Shown one piece after another: positions 23,768-33,432 of a stretch of DNA of 64,000 nt. This DNA is from Gentiana macrophylla. Lineage: Eukaryota > Streptophyta > Magnoliopsida > Gentianales > Gentianaceae. The stretch lies in the NCBI GenBank assembly GCA_026214975.1, contig CM047806.1, positions 47,137,947-47,201,946 of the forward strand. The letters are read 5' to 3'. The position numbers and the translations under genes are program-made. Under the pieces are notes generated by a model, which saw only the letters and a program-made list of their open reading frames with translations, was not told where the DNA came from and ran no database searches. Each line of letters begins with the position of its first letter. Within the stretch, counting starts at the first letter, position 1.

Positions 23768-23909
23768 GAAAAAATTAGTACTGAGGATTTGACAGAAAAG
23801 TAGGAACTCCAAGGCACGTAATAAGACGTTGTCTTTTAAAAGATGTTTCGTCCCACGCAATAGTCACTTAGAATTAAACGAAAATATCTCTCATGATACA
23901 ATGGAGGGT

Positions 23910-23943
23910 GTTTGATTCAAACAGTGGCTTGTTTGAATCAAAC
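23910..23943. repeat. Perfect 13-bp inverted repeat
   Basis: GTTTGATTCAAAC (23910-23922) and GTTTGAATCAAAC (23931-23943) pair without mismatch around the 8-base spacer AGTGGCTT. Confidence 0.8.
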
Positions 23944-24139
23944 CTGCAAAAATCTGATGATGCTGTGTATTGTGTGCGTGGATTCGTTTGCATATGATGT
24001 GCCTTTTATAGGCCGCAAGTACCCCATAAACGAATGGAGGTGCTGCTTGCACGAAATGGTAGGGTTGTCACTGTTCACCGGATACATGCACTCATGTAAA
24101 GGTGCATCAGTTCGGAAATAATGCATGAATCTGAAAAAA

Positions 24140-24340
24140 ACATGAATCCGATCCGAAAATGCATAAAACCCTTCATGAACGTACGCATGCATCCGTTTAG
24201 GTTTCGGGGGCGTTGCCCCCGAACCCCCACGAGTTGGCGCTACCCCCTCGAACCCCGTTTCATTACGATAATATTAATTCGTACGGCAGCTCGTATGCAA
24301 ACGATAATAAAATATTTATTTATGAAAAAATATGTAACAT
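24140..24340 (+). repeat. Copy 1 of an unclassified dispersed repeat
   Basis: Shares order and motifs with 30290-30440: catgaatc, gtttaggttt, c(g)aactcc/cgaaccc, gtttc(a/g)tt(a/g)cgataa, tatgcaa and aaatatttat...gaaaaaatat. Copy 1 also holds a GC-rich hairpin TTCGGGGGC-gtt-GCCCCCGAA (24203-24223) missing in copy 2. No coding or terminal signals were found. Confidence 0.55.
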
Positions 24341-24442
24341 ATATATATATATATAGATATGTGTGTGTATAAATTAATATATTCATACACACTTGTTTTG
24401 GTATCATACTTGTCTACGTGTGTGTATGTCTACATACGTAAA

Positions 24443-24474
<32 letters not shown>

Positions 24475-24520
24475 AAATTATATATATATATATATATATA
24501 TACATGTTATATATATATAA
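24341..24520. repeat. AT/TG microsatellite cluster
   Basis: (AT)n at about 24341-24357, (TG)n next to it, (AT)n at 24447-24474 and 24479-24502, and a shorter run near 24510. Confidence 0.9.
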
Positions 24521-25290
24521 TACAAATTATATGATCTTATTGTGTTTTTAGTTAGTGATACGTAGTTGTATCGTTAGTTGTATTCTTATGGTGTTTTGTT
24601 AGTTTTACCGTAGAAATACGGCCGTCATAAAAGACGAGGTTGAACAGATGCTGGAATGAACTAGCAGAGCAGACCTTAATTTTTCGAGCTCACGGATGCC
24701 TCACTTCCAGTGAGGCTTTAACAATTCACGAGAGATGAAAAAAATATCTTATATTGAAGCGGACTCAATGGAATTTCTACTAAATTCTGTTATATAAGGA
24801 ATCCCATTACAATGCCTGGGGATTTGGCCGACTCAATGGATCGGAATGAATCGAAAACATTCTAGGGACACATGCATATCTAAAGAACCTCATTTGGTCG
24901 AGGCAACCATGGAATACATATTGGTATATTCTTTTGGTAATTCCGCATATCGGTATTCATTCCTCGTTATTTTATACGATTAATGGGCAACAAATCAGAG
25001 TGTAATCAGGCTTGAAGAAAAAACATAACATTATACAAGTATATAAACTAAAACTTATACATACGAATATATAAACTAAACTAAACATCCCTAATGTCGT
25101 ATTTATATCACAACCTACCCAAAAAAAAGTCAATTGAAAGCAATCTAATTTATATCCACTACATCCAATATCGACAATACTTCATCTAACGGTAAAAGGC
25201 ACCTACATTACTTGTTCGAACTAACGCTAACGTACTAACCACTAACATACACAATATGAATATACATACACAATATACATATACACATGC
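24521..25290. other. No gene recognised
   Basis: AT-rich sequence without a supported ORF. It contains a small perfect hairpin GCCTCACT-tcc-AGTGAGGC (about 24698-24716) and little else. Confidence 0.6.
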
Positions 25291-26690
25291 ATTTTTTTTT
25301 TTAAAAATCCGAAACGAAAGATTTCATTAAACAAACAAACAAATTACAACCGGACCAACGCCGGAAAATAGCTGAAAGAACTCCGGACCACCACCAGCTT
25401 AGAGCTGGACCACCACCATAAGCAACTGAAAAATAAAAAGACATGGAAGAATCCATGCCGACCAAATTCCGCCTCAACATAGAGGACTTGATTTGGTAAG
25501 ATAATACGATAGTCAAACTTGTTCTTAATACTTAAACAAAAAAAAGCTAAAAATCCGGAGAAACAGACTATTACCGACTTGATCCCGAAAGCGACACAAA
25601 TCTACAGAAACAAAAAAAGATAAAGAAGAAAAAGGCTGGTATGCACAACTCCACCGCCGCCGCTGCTGCCACCGACCCGGAAAGCAAAAATTGTCCCATC
25701 GCCGCCATAGCCCCACCATATCAGCAGCCAAAGAGTGACAAGCCCGAAAATCCGGTAACGAAGGCAACCAATCAACAAAGGGAGACGAAGAAGATGACGA
25801 ATCTTCCAGATCCACCCGGAAAATTCATGGAAGGCGACCAAAACCGCCAGATCCACCATAAAACAGCATTTTTTTTTCGATAAACACAATAAAACAACAT
25901 GAGACAACTAAAAAGAAACGAAAACAGTAAATCGAACCTTCGATTGTCAAAAAAGAGAAGGAAAACTGTAACGCCCCCAAACCCCGGGCCTGGTAGCGTT
26001 AAATAAGTCATAAATGGTCCGGTCAACTACTTAGACTGCCGTCCTCGCTTGGTATAAAAGGGTTAACCCGAGTTGCCAAGACCTTTATATCTCACACTTA
26101 TATGGGGTGAGCAGGACTTTACTTTACCGATGTGGGATTTTACATTCTCCTCCCCTTATAAGGGACGTCCTCGCCAAGACGGCCAAGCTTTGTCCCAGTG
26201 GACTTGTCCTAGTTCGTCCCTACCATAGGATTCTAGAGGTGGCCCCCACCGCCTCTCACGGTGTGGCACTTAGTTCCGTATGATAGTCGGCTCTGAATAC
26301 CATTCCGAAACGCCCCCCAGAACCTGGGTCTGGTAGCTTTAAATGAGTCATAAATGGTCCGGTCAACTGCTTAGACCGCCGTCCTCGCTTGGTCTAAAAG
26401 GGTTAATCCGAGTTGGCAAGACCTTTATATCTCACACTTATATGGGGTGAACATGACTTTATTTTACCGATGTGAGATTTTACAAAACTATCATACAAAT
26501 CCACCAAAATTGGGGAAACAACCAACATTTCCCTAGATTTCCTTCTCCAAAATAAAAAGTTAAAGACTAAAAGACATAAAAGAAGAAGAAAAGGAAAAGG
26601 GTGGGACGCCGGCAGCCGGAGGCCACCGTCGTCAGAGATTTTTTCTGTGGGAAGGGAGGGGTCGAATGGATAGAGAGAAGGAGAAAAAAT
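25291..26690 (-). mobile_element. Non-coding poly(A) retroposon (Sadhu- or LINE-end-like), split by a TRIM
   Basis: On the minus strand it ends in a poly(A) run (25291-25302), preceded by TTTGTTTAATGAAATC, which resembles plant LINE/retroposon 3' ends. Its 5' part (about 26690) is pyrimidine-rich. Without the 518-bp TRIM it is about 0.88 kb and has no clear conserved ORF. A short TGCATT occurs at both flanks and may be a partial target duplication. It could be a 5'-truncated LINE derivative or a Sadhu-like element; I cannot separate these by eye. Confidence 0.45.
25967..26484 (-). mobile_element. TRIM (terminal-repeat retrotransposon in miniature), complete
   Basis: Two LTRs of about 178 bp (25967-26144 and 26306-26484) flank a 161-bp non-coding interior. 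On the minus strand the LTR runs TGTAAAATCCCACATCGG to CGTTACA. The PBS (26286-26305, minus strand TGGTATTCAGAGCC, iMet-like with one extra base) follows the right LTR, and the polypurine tract (AAGGGGAGGAGAA) precedes the left. AAACT flanks both ends as target duplication (the left copy shares its T with the LTR start). A solo LTR of the same family is in the protease gene (43418-43597). Confidence 0.88.
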
Positions 26691-26947
26691 TTGCATTAAT
26701 ATTTATATATGTACTTCCGGATATAGATACATGTATGTATATACATACATATACACATACATAAATGTGCAAAAATTTGCATCAACATGTATTTATGTAT
26801 GTATATGTATGTATGTTTATATCTTCACCGAATATGCATATATGAACAGAGTCCCCTCGTCTAAATTTGAGCCAACAGTGAGATATTATTTTAAGTATTT
26901 CTAAAAATGGGTAAAAAGTGGGTTAACCAAAAAAAAATATGTTATTG

Positions 26948-27020
26948 TTGCCTCTAGCAAGAATCAAACCATGGTTATTTGTGAAGTTATACTTGACTGC
27001 TTACCATTAGACTAATACCA
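26948..27020 (-). repeat. tRNA-like (SINE-head-like) segment
   Basis: On the minus strand TAGTCTAATGG resembles a Pol III A box and GGTTTGATTCT, about 44 bases later, a B box; the spacing fits a tRNA. A run of nine T follows about 10 bases after. It is not a functional tRNA: the arms do not close into a good cloverleaf. It may be a SINE head or a tRNA-like part of a larger element. Confidence 0.35.
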
Positions 27021-27689
27021 TATTTATTTTTGAAAATGCAATATATATATATACTATTGAGTTAGAATTTCGCGGGACCCTTTAAATTAATAGATTTTAG
27101 GGGGGCTCGGGGCCATGGCCCCCTTGGCCCTCCCCCAGGGGCGCCCCTGTATATGAATTATACATAAAAAAACATCCAATAATGACTACAAATACAAAAT
27201 ATTCGACTCATACATACACACATACATAATGATATTGCAACATAAAAAATAAAATAAAAAAATGTAAAAGGCAAAATTTGGGTTGAATGGACTTACCCAT
27301 TTGATTAGAAGAGGAGGACCGATACAATATTGAAATGAATACAATGACTTCTACACGAGTGTTCGATTTTTTTTGCGGGGCGGTGCTAACGATTTCATAA
27401 CTATCTTTGTAGCTCCAAAATGTTTCAGTTTATGCTCCTACCTATATCTGGATATACCAAGAAAGATGTACGGTCTAACGAGGCTACTATGAAATATTTA
27501 CTCATAGGTGGGGCAAGCTCTTATATTCTGGTTTATGCTTTCTCTTGGCTATATGGTTGGGTGTGTGTGGTTTTTTTTTCAGCTGAAAATATGTGATGAA
27601 GAAGAAGGTGTATGTGTTGAAATAGGCGGGAAAATAGGATGAGTCCGTAGAAAAAAGAAAAAAAAACCTACGTGCTCAGTATGAGTCAG
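27021..27689. other. No gene recognised; GC-rich element end at 27100-27148
   Basis: The string ending caggggcgcccctg (27135-27148) is palindromic and looks like the end of a plant hAT-type or similar element; its partner end was not found. The rest is AT-rich without supported coding. Confidence 0.35.
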
Positions 27690-29236
27690 TAGAAAATCCT
27701 CACTCTCACCACCCCCTTCACCTCCTGCTCCTCACCAAATGGTCACACGATCCAAAACTAATACGCTTAAGCCAAAAGAACTAGCTCTTGACTTCGTCCA
27801 TTACCCCCTTCCCCGAGCCTTTCTCGCCACCACTAAACCTCTTGAACTTACCTCCGTCACCGAAGCCTTAAAACACAGTGAATGGAGGGATGCCATGAGG
27901 ATAAGTTTAATGCTTTGGTCCAGAATGATACTTGGGATCTTGTGCCCTATTCATCTCATTTTAATTTACTTGGTAATCAAGGACGGTGGTAAGTGGAGGT
28001 CTGAAGGAGGCTAAGTCCACCTATCGGAAAAATTCTACACAAAAAATTTATATAATGAAACTTAAGTTATCTAAACATCTTATATGAGCCCACCCGGTTG
28101 TCTAGATATAGGCTACCAGCCCACCCGAGCATCAATTCCTGGCTCCGTCATTGTTGGTAATAAATGGGTTTTTCGCATCAAGTGTCATGCAGACGGTCAC
28201 ATTGAGCGCTACAAGGCATGGTTAGTGGCCAACGGTTATCACCAGGAGGCTGGTGTGTATTTCTCTGACACTTTTAGCCCGGTTGTCGAACCGGTCACCA
28301 TACGTACTTTATTATCACTTGTTGATTCACGTAATTCGGTTATTCGACAGGTTGATATTCAGAATGTGTTTCTCCATGGTTATCTTTCTAAGGATGTTTA
28401 TATGCAGCAGCCACAGGGCTTTATTCATCCGGATTTTCCTTCGCATGTCTGCAAACTTAAACGAAGCCTTTACGGTCTTCGTCGGACGCCTCGTGCTTTG
28501 TTTTCTCGGTTCACCGATATTCTTCGCCGTTTTGGATTTTCTCCCTCCCGGGCTGATACTTCACTATATATTCACACTCGTGGATCCTATTTTGTTTATG
28601 TTTTGATTTATGTTGATGATATTCTTATCACAGGTAGCTCTGAGGCATTTGTTCCTGATGTTATTTCTCGCTTGTCTTCTCATTTTCCAGGCTAGGACCT
28701 TATGATTCTTTCTTATTTTCTTGGTATTGAGGCCCTCCGTACTCCGGACGGTTTATAACATACTCAAGGAAAGTACATTTATAATCTCCTTACTCGGGCT
28801 GGCATGACTCAGGCCAAACCATGCGTCACACCAATGGCTAGCAACTTGCGGCTTAGTAAAGATGATGGTCAGCCATTTGAAGATCCTTTCCTTTATCGCA
28901 GTATTGTTGGTTGTCTTTAGTATCTTGGTTTTACCTGTCCGGATATTGCTTTTGCGGTTCATAAGGTAAGCAAATTCATGCATGCTCCTCGGGCTACACA
29001 CTGGGCTGCCGTCAAACATATCATACACTATCTCAAGCATACCATATTTGAAGGGCTCCTGTTTCAGCCCTCTCCTACAGTTGGCTTGCAGGCCTTTACG
29101 GATGCTGACTGGGCATCCGATCTTGATGATCGTCGTTCCATTGGTGCCTTTTGTATCTTTCTTGGGTCTAACTTGATCAGCTGGCGTTCCAAACAGCAAC
29201 TCACTGTCGCCAAAAGTAGTACCGAGCCCAAGTATA
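27690..29236 (+). pseudogene. Ale-like Ty1/copia pol fragment (RT and RNase H)
   Basis: Plus-strand frames give, in order, a Ser/Pro-rich linker with M-V-T-R-S-K, the E-A-L-K-H-S-E-W-R-D-A-M block, RT with D-T-F-S-P-V-V, Q-V-D-I-Q-N-V-F-L-H-G and catalytic YVDDILITGSS (about 28609-28641), then S-Y-F-L-G-I-E, R-S-I-V-G-C-L and RNase H with D-A-D-W-A and S-K-Q-Q-L-T-V-A-K-S-S-T-E. A MITE (27978-28153) splits the first block. Stops occur after S-S-H-F-P-G and after G-C-L. It breaks off at 29236 within the E-A-E-Y motif, where a GGTTCGGTT-rich repeat begins. No LTRs were found for it. Confidence 0.85.
27978..28153. mobile_element. hAT-type MITE (176 bp) inserted in copia RT
   Basis: The 8-bp target duplication TTGGTAAT is present at 27970-27977 and 28154-28161. 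Ends are CAAGGACGGTGG and the reverse complement of its right end, CAATGACGGAGC, a short imperfect TIR in the style of plant hAT elements. The copia G-N-K-W-V-F block resumes directly after the right duplication. Confidence 0.85.
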
Positions 29237-29620
29237 GTAGGGGTGTACACGGGTCTGTTCGGTTCGGATCGGTTAATGGTCGTAACCGAAACCGAACCAT
29301 AATTTTCGGTTTACTGAAAATCTGAACCAAAACCAAACCGTTTGTGAAAGAAAACCAAACCGAACCGAAATAACCGGTTGGGTTCGGTCGGTTAACCGAA
29401 AAACCGGAATAAATTCTAAAGTAAATAATTAGAGATAACCGAATTGAACCGAACCGAAATAACCGGTTGATTAACCGAAAAACCAAACCGAAATAATCAA
29501 ATTTCATCCAAATTATACAATTACATCAGGTTGATTCAATATACGGTTATAAACGGTTTGGTTTTTCTATTTGATTTCGGTTTGGATATAAACAGTTTGG
29601 TCCGTAAAATTTTGGGATAA
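29237..29620. repeat. GGTTCGGTT/AACCGAACC-rich repeat (MITE-like)
   Basis: Starts taggggtgtacacggg, then holds many copies of CGGTTCGGTT- and AACCGAACC-type words in both orientations, so that it can fold on itself many ways. This composition is common in plant miniature elements starting TAGGGGTG. The right end is unclear and the copia does not resume after it. Confidence 0.55.
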
Positions 29621-30289
29621 AGTACGGACGTGAAAAAACACTACATAGGCCTCCTGACTTCAAAATTTCCCCACTACTTGCCCTTATAAATAAGGGAAAT
29701 GATATCTTCCCTACATAAATAAACCACCACCAAGATAGGTTAGATGGATATTCATTCTGGCACCTTTCGCTTTCGTTCCCCCAAATGTATTTCCTCGCGA
29801 TTCAATAGGTGCCACAAAGAAGTCCATGTGCAAAAACTTCCCACGTTACTCTGCTACCTCCATTCTCCATTTCTCCATTTCTCCTACCCACTCCCCGTAC
29901 CGTAGCACACTCTCGTTTCACAATTTTTTTTCTTCTTCAAAATTTATACGCAATACCCCCTCAAAGTTGTTTTTTTCGTTCAAAATTATACACAAAATAC
30001 CCCTCAAAAAATTTATACGCTAAAAAAACACTTCATTCAATTTATGGTTGGTTAACAAGATTCTTAAATAATAAAAACAAAAAACAAGATCCATTGTAAC
30101 CAGCAAGGCCGGCCCTACAGTGGCGAGAGACAGCCGTCTTAAGTTCAACAGTCTTAGGAAGAAGCGCAACTGTGATACGTGTTTATTAAAAAAAAAAAAA
30201 AAAATCAGTGTAGATTCAATCCGATCCAACCTAATATAATATAATATGTTAAATTTTTTTTTTTTTTAAAGGCCCAAATTTTTTTCATT

Positions 30290-30440
30290 CGTCATGAATC
30301 GTGTGTATTGGTTTAGGTTTGGTGCGTAACTCCTTCATGAATCGATGCAGAGTCGAACTCGTTTCGTTGCGATAACGTTATTTCGTTCGTAAGAACTCAT
30401 ATGCAAGAGAGTACAAAAAATATTTATGAAAAAAATATCT
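30290..30440 (+). repeat. Copy 2 of an unclassified dispersed repeat
   Basis: Collinear with 24140-24340 (catgaatc, gtttaggttt, gtttcgttgcgataa, tatgcaa, aaatatttatgaaaaaaatat). It lacks the GC-rich hairpin of copy 1. Confidence 0.55.
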
Positions 30441-30837
30441 AACAAAAGGTCCCAATAAAAAAATTTTACTTGGCCCAAAAGACTACTTTGTAGGTATATT
30501 TTGAGACAATCAATAAATAGAATTTTGTATTTACGGATGTTAAAAACGCGAAAAGTTTGTTTTTCAAAAGAAAAAAAAAACAATTTCAACTAAAAGCGCC
30601 TAATTCGGGACTTTACTGTAGCTTCAAAATATCTGCAGTACGCCCGATAACGATAACGATGTGGATCAGAAATAATGTTCAATGAGTTAATAAATCTTTT
30701 TCTAAGTAAATTTTTTTTTCACGGATCCAGATATATTTTTATAGGTAAAATGTTGAAATCTTTTTTATTTATAACGAAGTCATGACCACCTATATAGTAT
30801 AGTGTGGATCCGCCTCTGATTATAACCAATAGATTCA

Positions 30838-30840
<3 letters not shown>

Positions 30841-30870
<30 letters not shown>
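30841..30870. repeat. (AT)n microsatellite
   Basis: About 15 AT units without interruption. Confidence 0.9.
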
Positions 30871-30875
<5 letters not shown>

Positions 30876-31993
30876 CAAGTTAAGAATTTTTATTGATCAA
30901 AGTAGCATGATACTACAAAACAAAGTATTCATTTATTGTATTATCATCGTGCATTTAGAAATTGATATGATTTATCCATTCCAATTAAATCACGAATGCT
31001 ATCATCATTCATTAAGTTGTAGAATCAAATAATTTAGTGAAGAACCGTGGAGTTTAACGGGGTGGGTCATTTGTGTTTGATACGTGTAATAACTCCACCC
31101 AAATTCCTGAGTAATTTTCGAATACGGATTCTTCGACAATGATCCAAGAATAATGTAGATTCTTTTCTTGAGTTACGAAGCCTTGTGAGGTGAGATACAA
31201 TCATAAATATGAAAGCTGAAACATTAACAGATTCGACATTTACAAATCTCACTCCATAATCCATACATAAATAAAATATCCTTATGCCTACAACACCACA
31301 ATGATATTGTTACTACATAAGTTTCACACTTCAACATAAATTTTACAAATGTCTACTAACATACTTTCTAGTTACGTGATAACTTCAACATACAACAGAT
31401 TACTAAAATCTATGAATATCTATAACCTTGTCATTACGAATGATAAAAGTCACCATGAACTTATGCATGGAAGAAGAGATAGTCAGAGAAGATACCCCGG
31501 TTCCAAGAATAGTCTACTGAGATGGGGGTAGCAGAGGCAAGGGCCACCTCCATCATTGATTATTTTATGCTACCAAAGCTAACCATTTGTAAGAAGTCAA
31601 AAGTAAGGGGTGAGGTATGAAGCTCACTAAGAAAATATTAGCATAAAAAAGAACTATACTACTTAATGGGATTGTGATACAATTCCAAGTTACTTTTTGC
31701 AAATAACAAGAAGTTATTCTAACCCCATAAATTAACAAGTTTCATGAAAGTAAGCACAAAAAAATATTCATCTTTCTTATTACTTTGCATCATGCTGCTC
31801 GTGCTCTTTTTTTGGGTTCAAGAGTAGCACGTCATGTTTAGTAGAGCCCAACATTGAGAGCCTACTCTTTATACATAAACAAACTGTAAATGTCAATTAT
31901 TATAACCCATGGACAGGGACTGCTGACTGACCCGGCATAATATTCACAATTCTTTCATTTGAACATGGGCTTATTCCGAGGAACCTCTAGGAT

Positions 31994-33406
31994 TGATGGC
32001 AGTCAACTTGCATTATATTTTCTACCTTTCTTACCCCAAGAATGAGCTTGACTAAAGTCAATTAGACTGAGAACTGTATCATTTATAGGTCAATTGTATA
32101 GTGATTAGTTTGTAACTTATAATTCTGCACTTGCATAATTTATTCCCAGAATTGTGTTACTTTGCCATGTTTTATTGTTATTTACAGATAATGGCATTGT
32201 GAGCTATGGAAGGATGAATCCGAGCTAATTTTATTAGAGGATTTGGACCAAAGAAAGATGGCATGAGGATTCTGTAGAGTCAAAAGATGCCCGACCCAGC
32301 CGTGGCGGTAACCAATTAGGCCGCGGCCTGGCCTGCGGGAGGTGAACCGACTCCACAGACGTGTATCATATGACGGCTAGGGTTCAATTAGGTTGGATAT
32401 ATAAAGCATGTAGTAGTTGAAAATATGTGTGTGTGTTCATTATTCAAGACTTGTATGAGATACTTATATTATTCAATAAAGCGTTTCATGTGATTTTGAG
32501 TTCATGAAGCAAGTTCTTTGTGTTCAATGATTCCTACCTTCAATCCATCACTAGCTTGAGTTGTTCTAAATACTCCTCATAATCAAGGTATGAAACTATG
32601 AACGTCATTTCATATTTTGGATAAATGATAACTTAGACAAGAATAAACACGACGTTAACCAATATGTATGATTAACACAACTTAATTAATCAGTAATAAC
32701 AGATTCGTAATGATGTAACCATGATATAGGATACGCCGCACCGGTCGTGGCGGTGGTTTTTACTACCGCGGATGATAAACCCTAATTCTGTGGGTTCAGC
32801 GCCAGCTTCGTCTGATTACCAGGTTTAACCTACGTGTGTCAGATCTGGCCAGTCTAGTATTCGTCTTCAAAATTCAATATGACGGAACCATGATGAAGTT
32901 TTGATTGAAAATAAGTGATCGATCGCTTAAGAACGTGCCATCCCGTCCACAATGGCTACTTAGTTGAGGTTGTCGGATTAAACTGGCATTATTAGTCTGT
33001 ATATATGTTCTAGTTAGTGAAGTTCCAACCCGTCCATGGTAGACACCAAGCGGAGCATAGGACTCTACTATCTAGCAAAAAAGTAGAGTCAATCTATTGA
33101 ATTGCACCCGTAGATGTATAAGAGAATAATAATCACGAATCTGGTATACTGGGTAATTAAGAGTGTTGTTAGTTATATTAGATTGGTTAGGATCAATCTA
33201 GTATGAATTGATTGAGAGGGTTAATCGTTGTGTTTGTATTTTCTTTTTTTAATTGCTGGTCAATGACCATTATTTGTACTCTTTACTTTTACATTAATAA
33301 GTATATATAGATATTCCTCGAGTATCTATGGGATCGGCCCTTGCTCATTTGCTATACTATGAAGGGCCTAGTCTTCTTTATAGTATCAGCGACTTTCACG
33401 CAATCA
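31994..33406 (+). repeat. 5' LTR of a Ty3/gypsy (Athila/Tat-side) element, 1413 bp
   Basis: It begins TGATGGCAGTCAACTTGCATT, similar to the LARD LTR start TGATGACGGTCAAATTATACT, and ends CACGCAATCA, followed by a PBS. The segment atgggatcggcccttgctc...gaagggcctagtcttcttt matches the same part of the LARD LTR. No partner LTR was found; the interior is cut at 34884 by a copia LTR. Confidence 0.7.
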
Positions 33407-33414
33407 ACGCTTTT

Positions 33415-33432
33415 TGACGCCGTTGCCAGGGA
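33415..33432 (+). promoter_or_regulatory. Primer-binding site, tRNA-Asp type (mutated)
   Basis: TGACGCCGTTGCCAGGGA differs by two G-to-A changes from the LARD PBS (TGGCGCCGTTGCCGGGGA). Confidence 0.7.

Larger units (their letters stand above)
29621..31993. other. No supported gene; AT-rich with small element fragments
   Basis: Contains a run ending in poly(A) near 30187-30203, a GGCCGGCCCT end-like string near 30108, an unclassified dispersed repeat copy (30290-30440), a gtggatccgcctctg string (about 30805-30819) that looks like a hAT-type terminus, and an (AT)n microsatellite (30841-30870). Small ORFs on both strands show no family signature. Confidence 0.5.

Noticed and set aside
23651..23860. 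Minus-strand ORF rich in Y-I-Y-I
   Set aside because: It is a translation of the (TA)n microsatellite, not a gene.
25525..26026. Several overlapping minus-strand ORFs of 80-100 codons
   Set aside because: They overlap in different frames, are low-complexity (Phe/Leu/Ser/Trp rich), and lie in a retroposon; no conserved motif.
25967..26484. Possible Cassandra element (TRIM with 5S rRNA in the LTR)
   Set aside because: I looked for the 5S internal promoter boxes on both strands of the LTR and did not see them; LTRs are also short.
26948..27020. Functional tRNA gene
   Set aside because: A and B box-like words are present but acceptor and anticodon arms do not pair well; kept only as a tRNA-like repeat.
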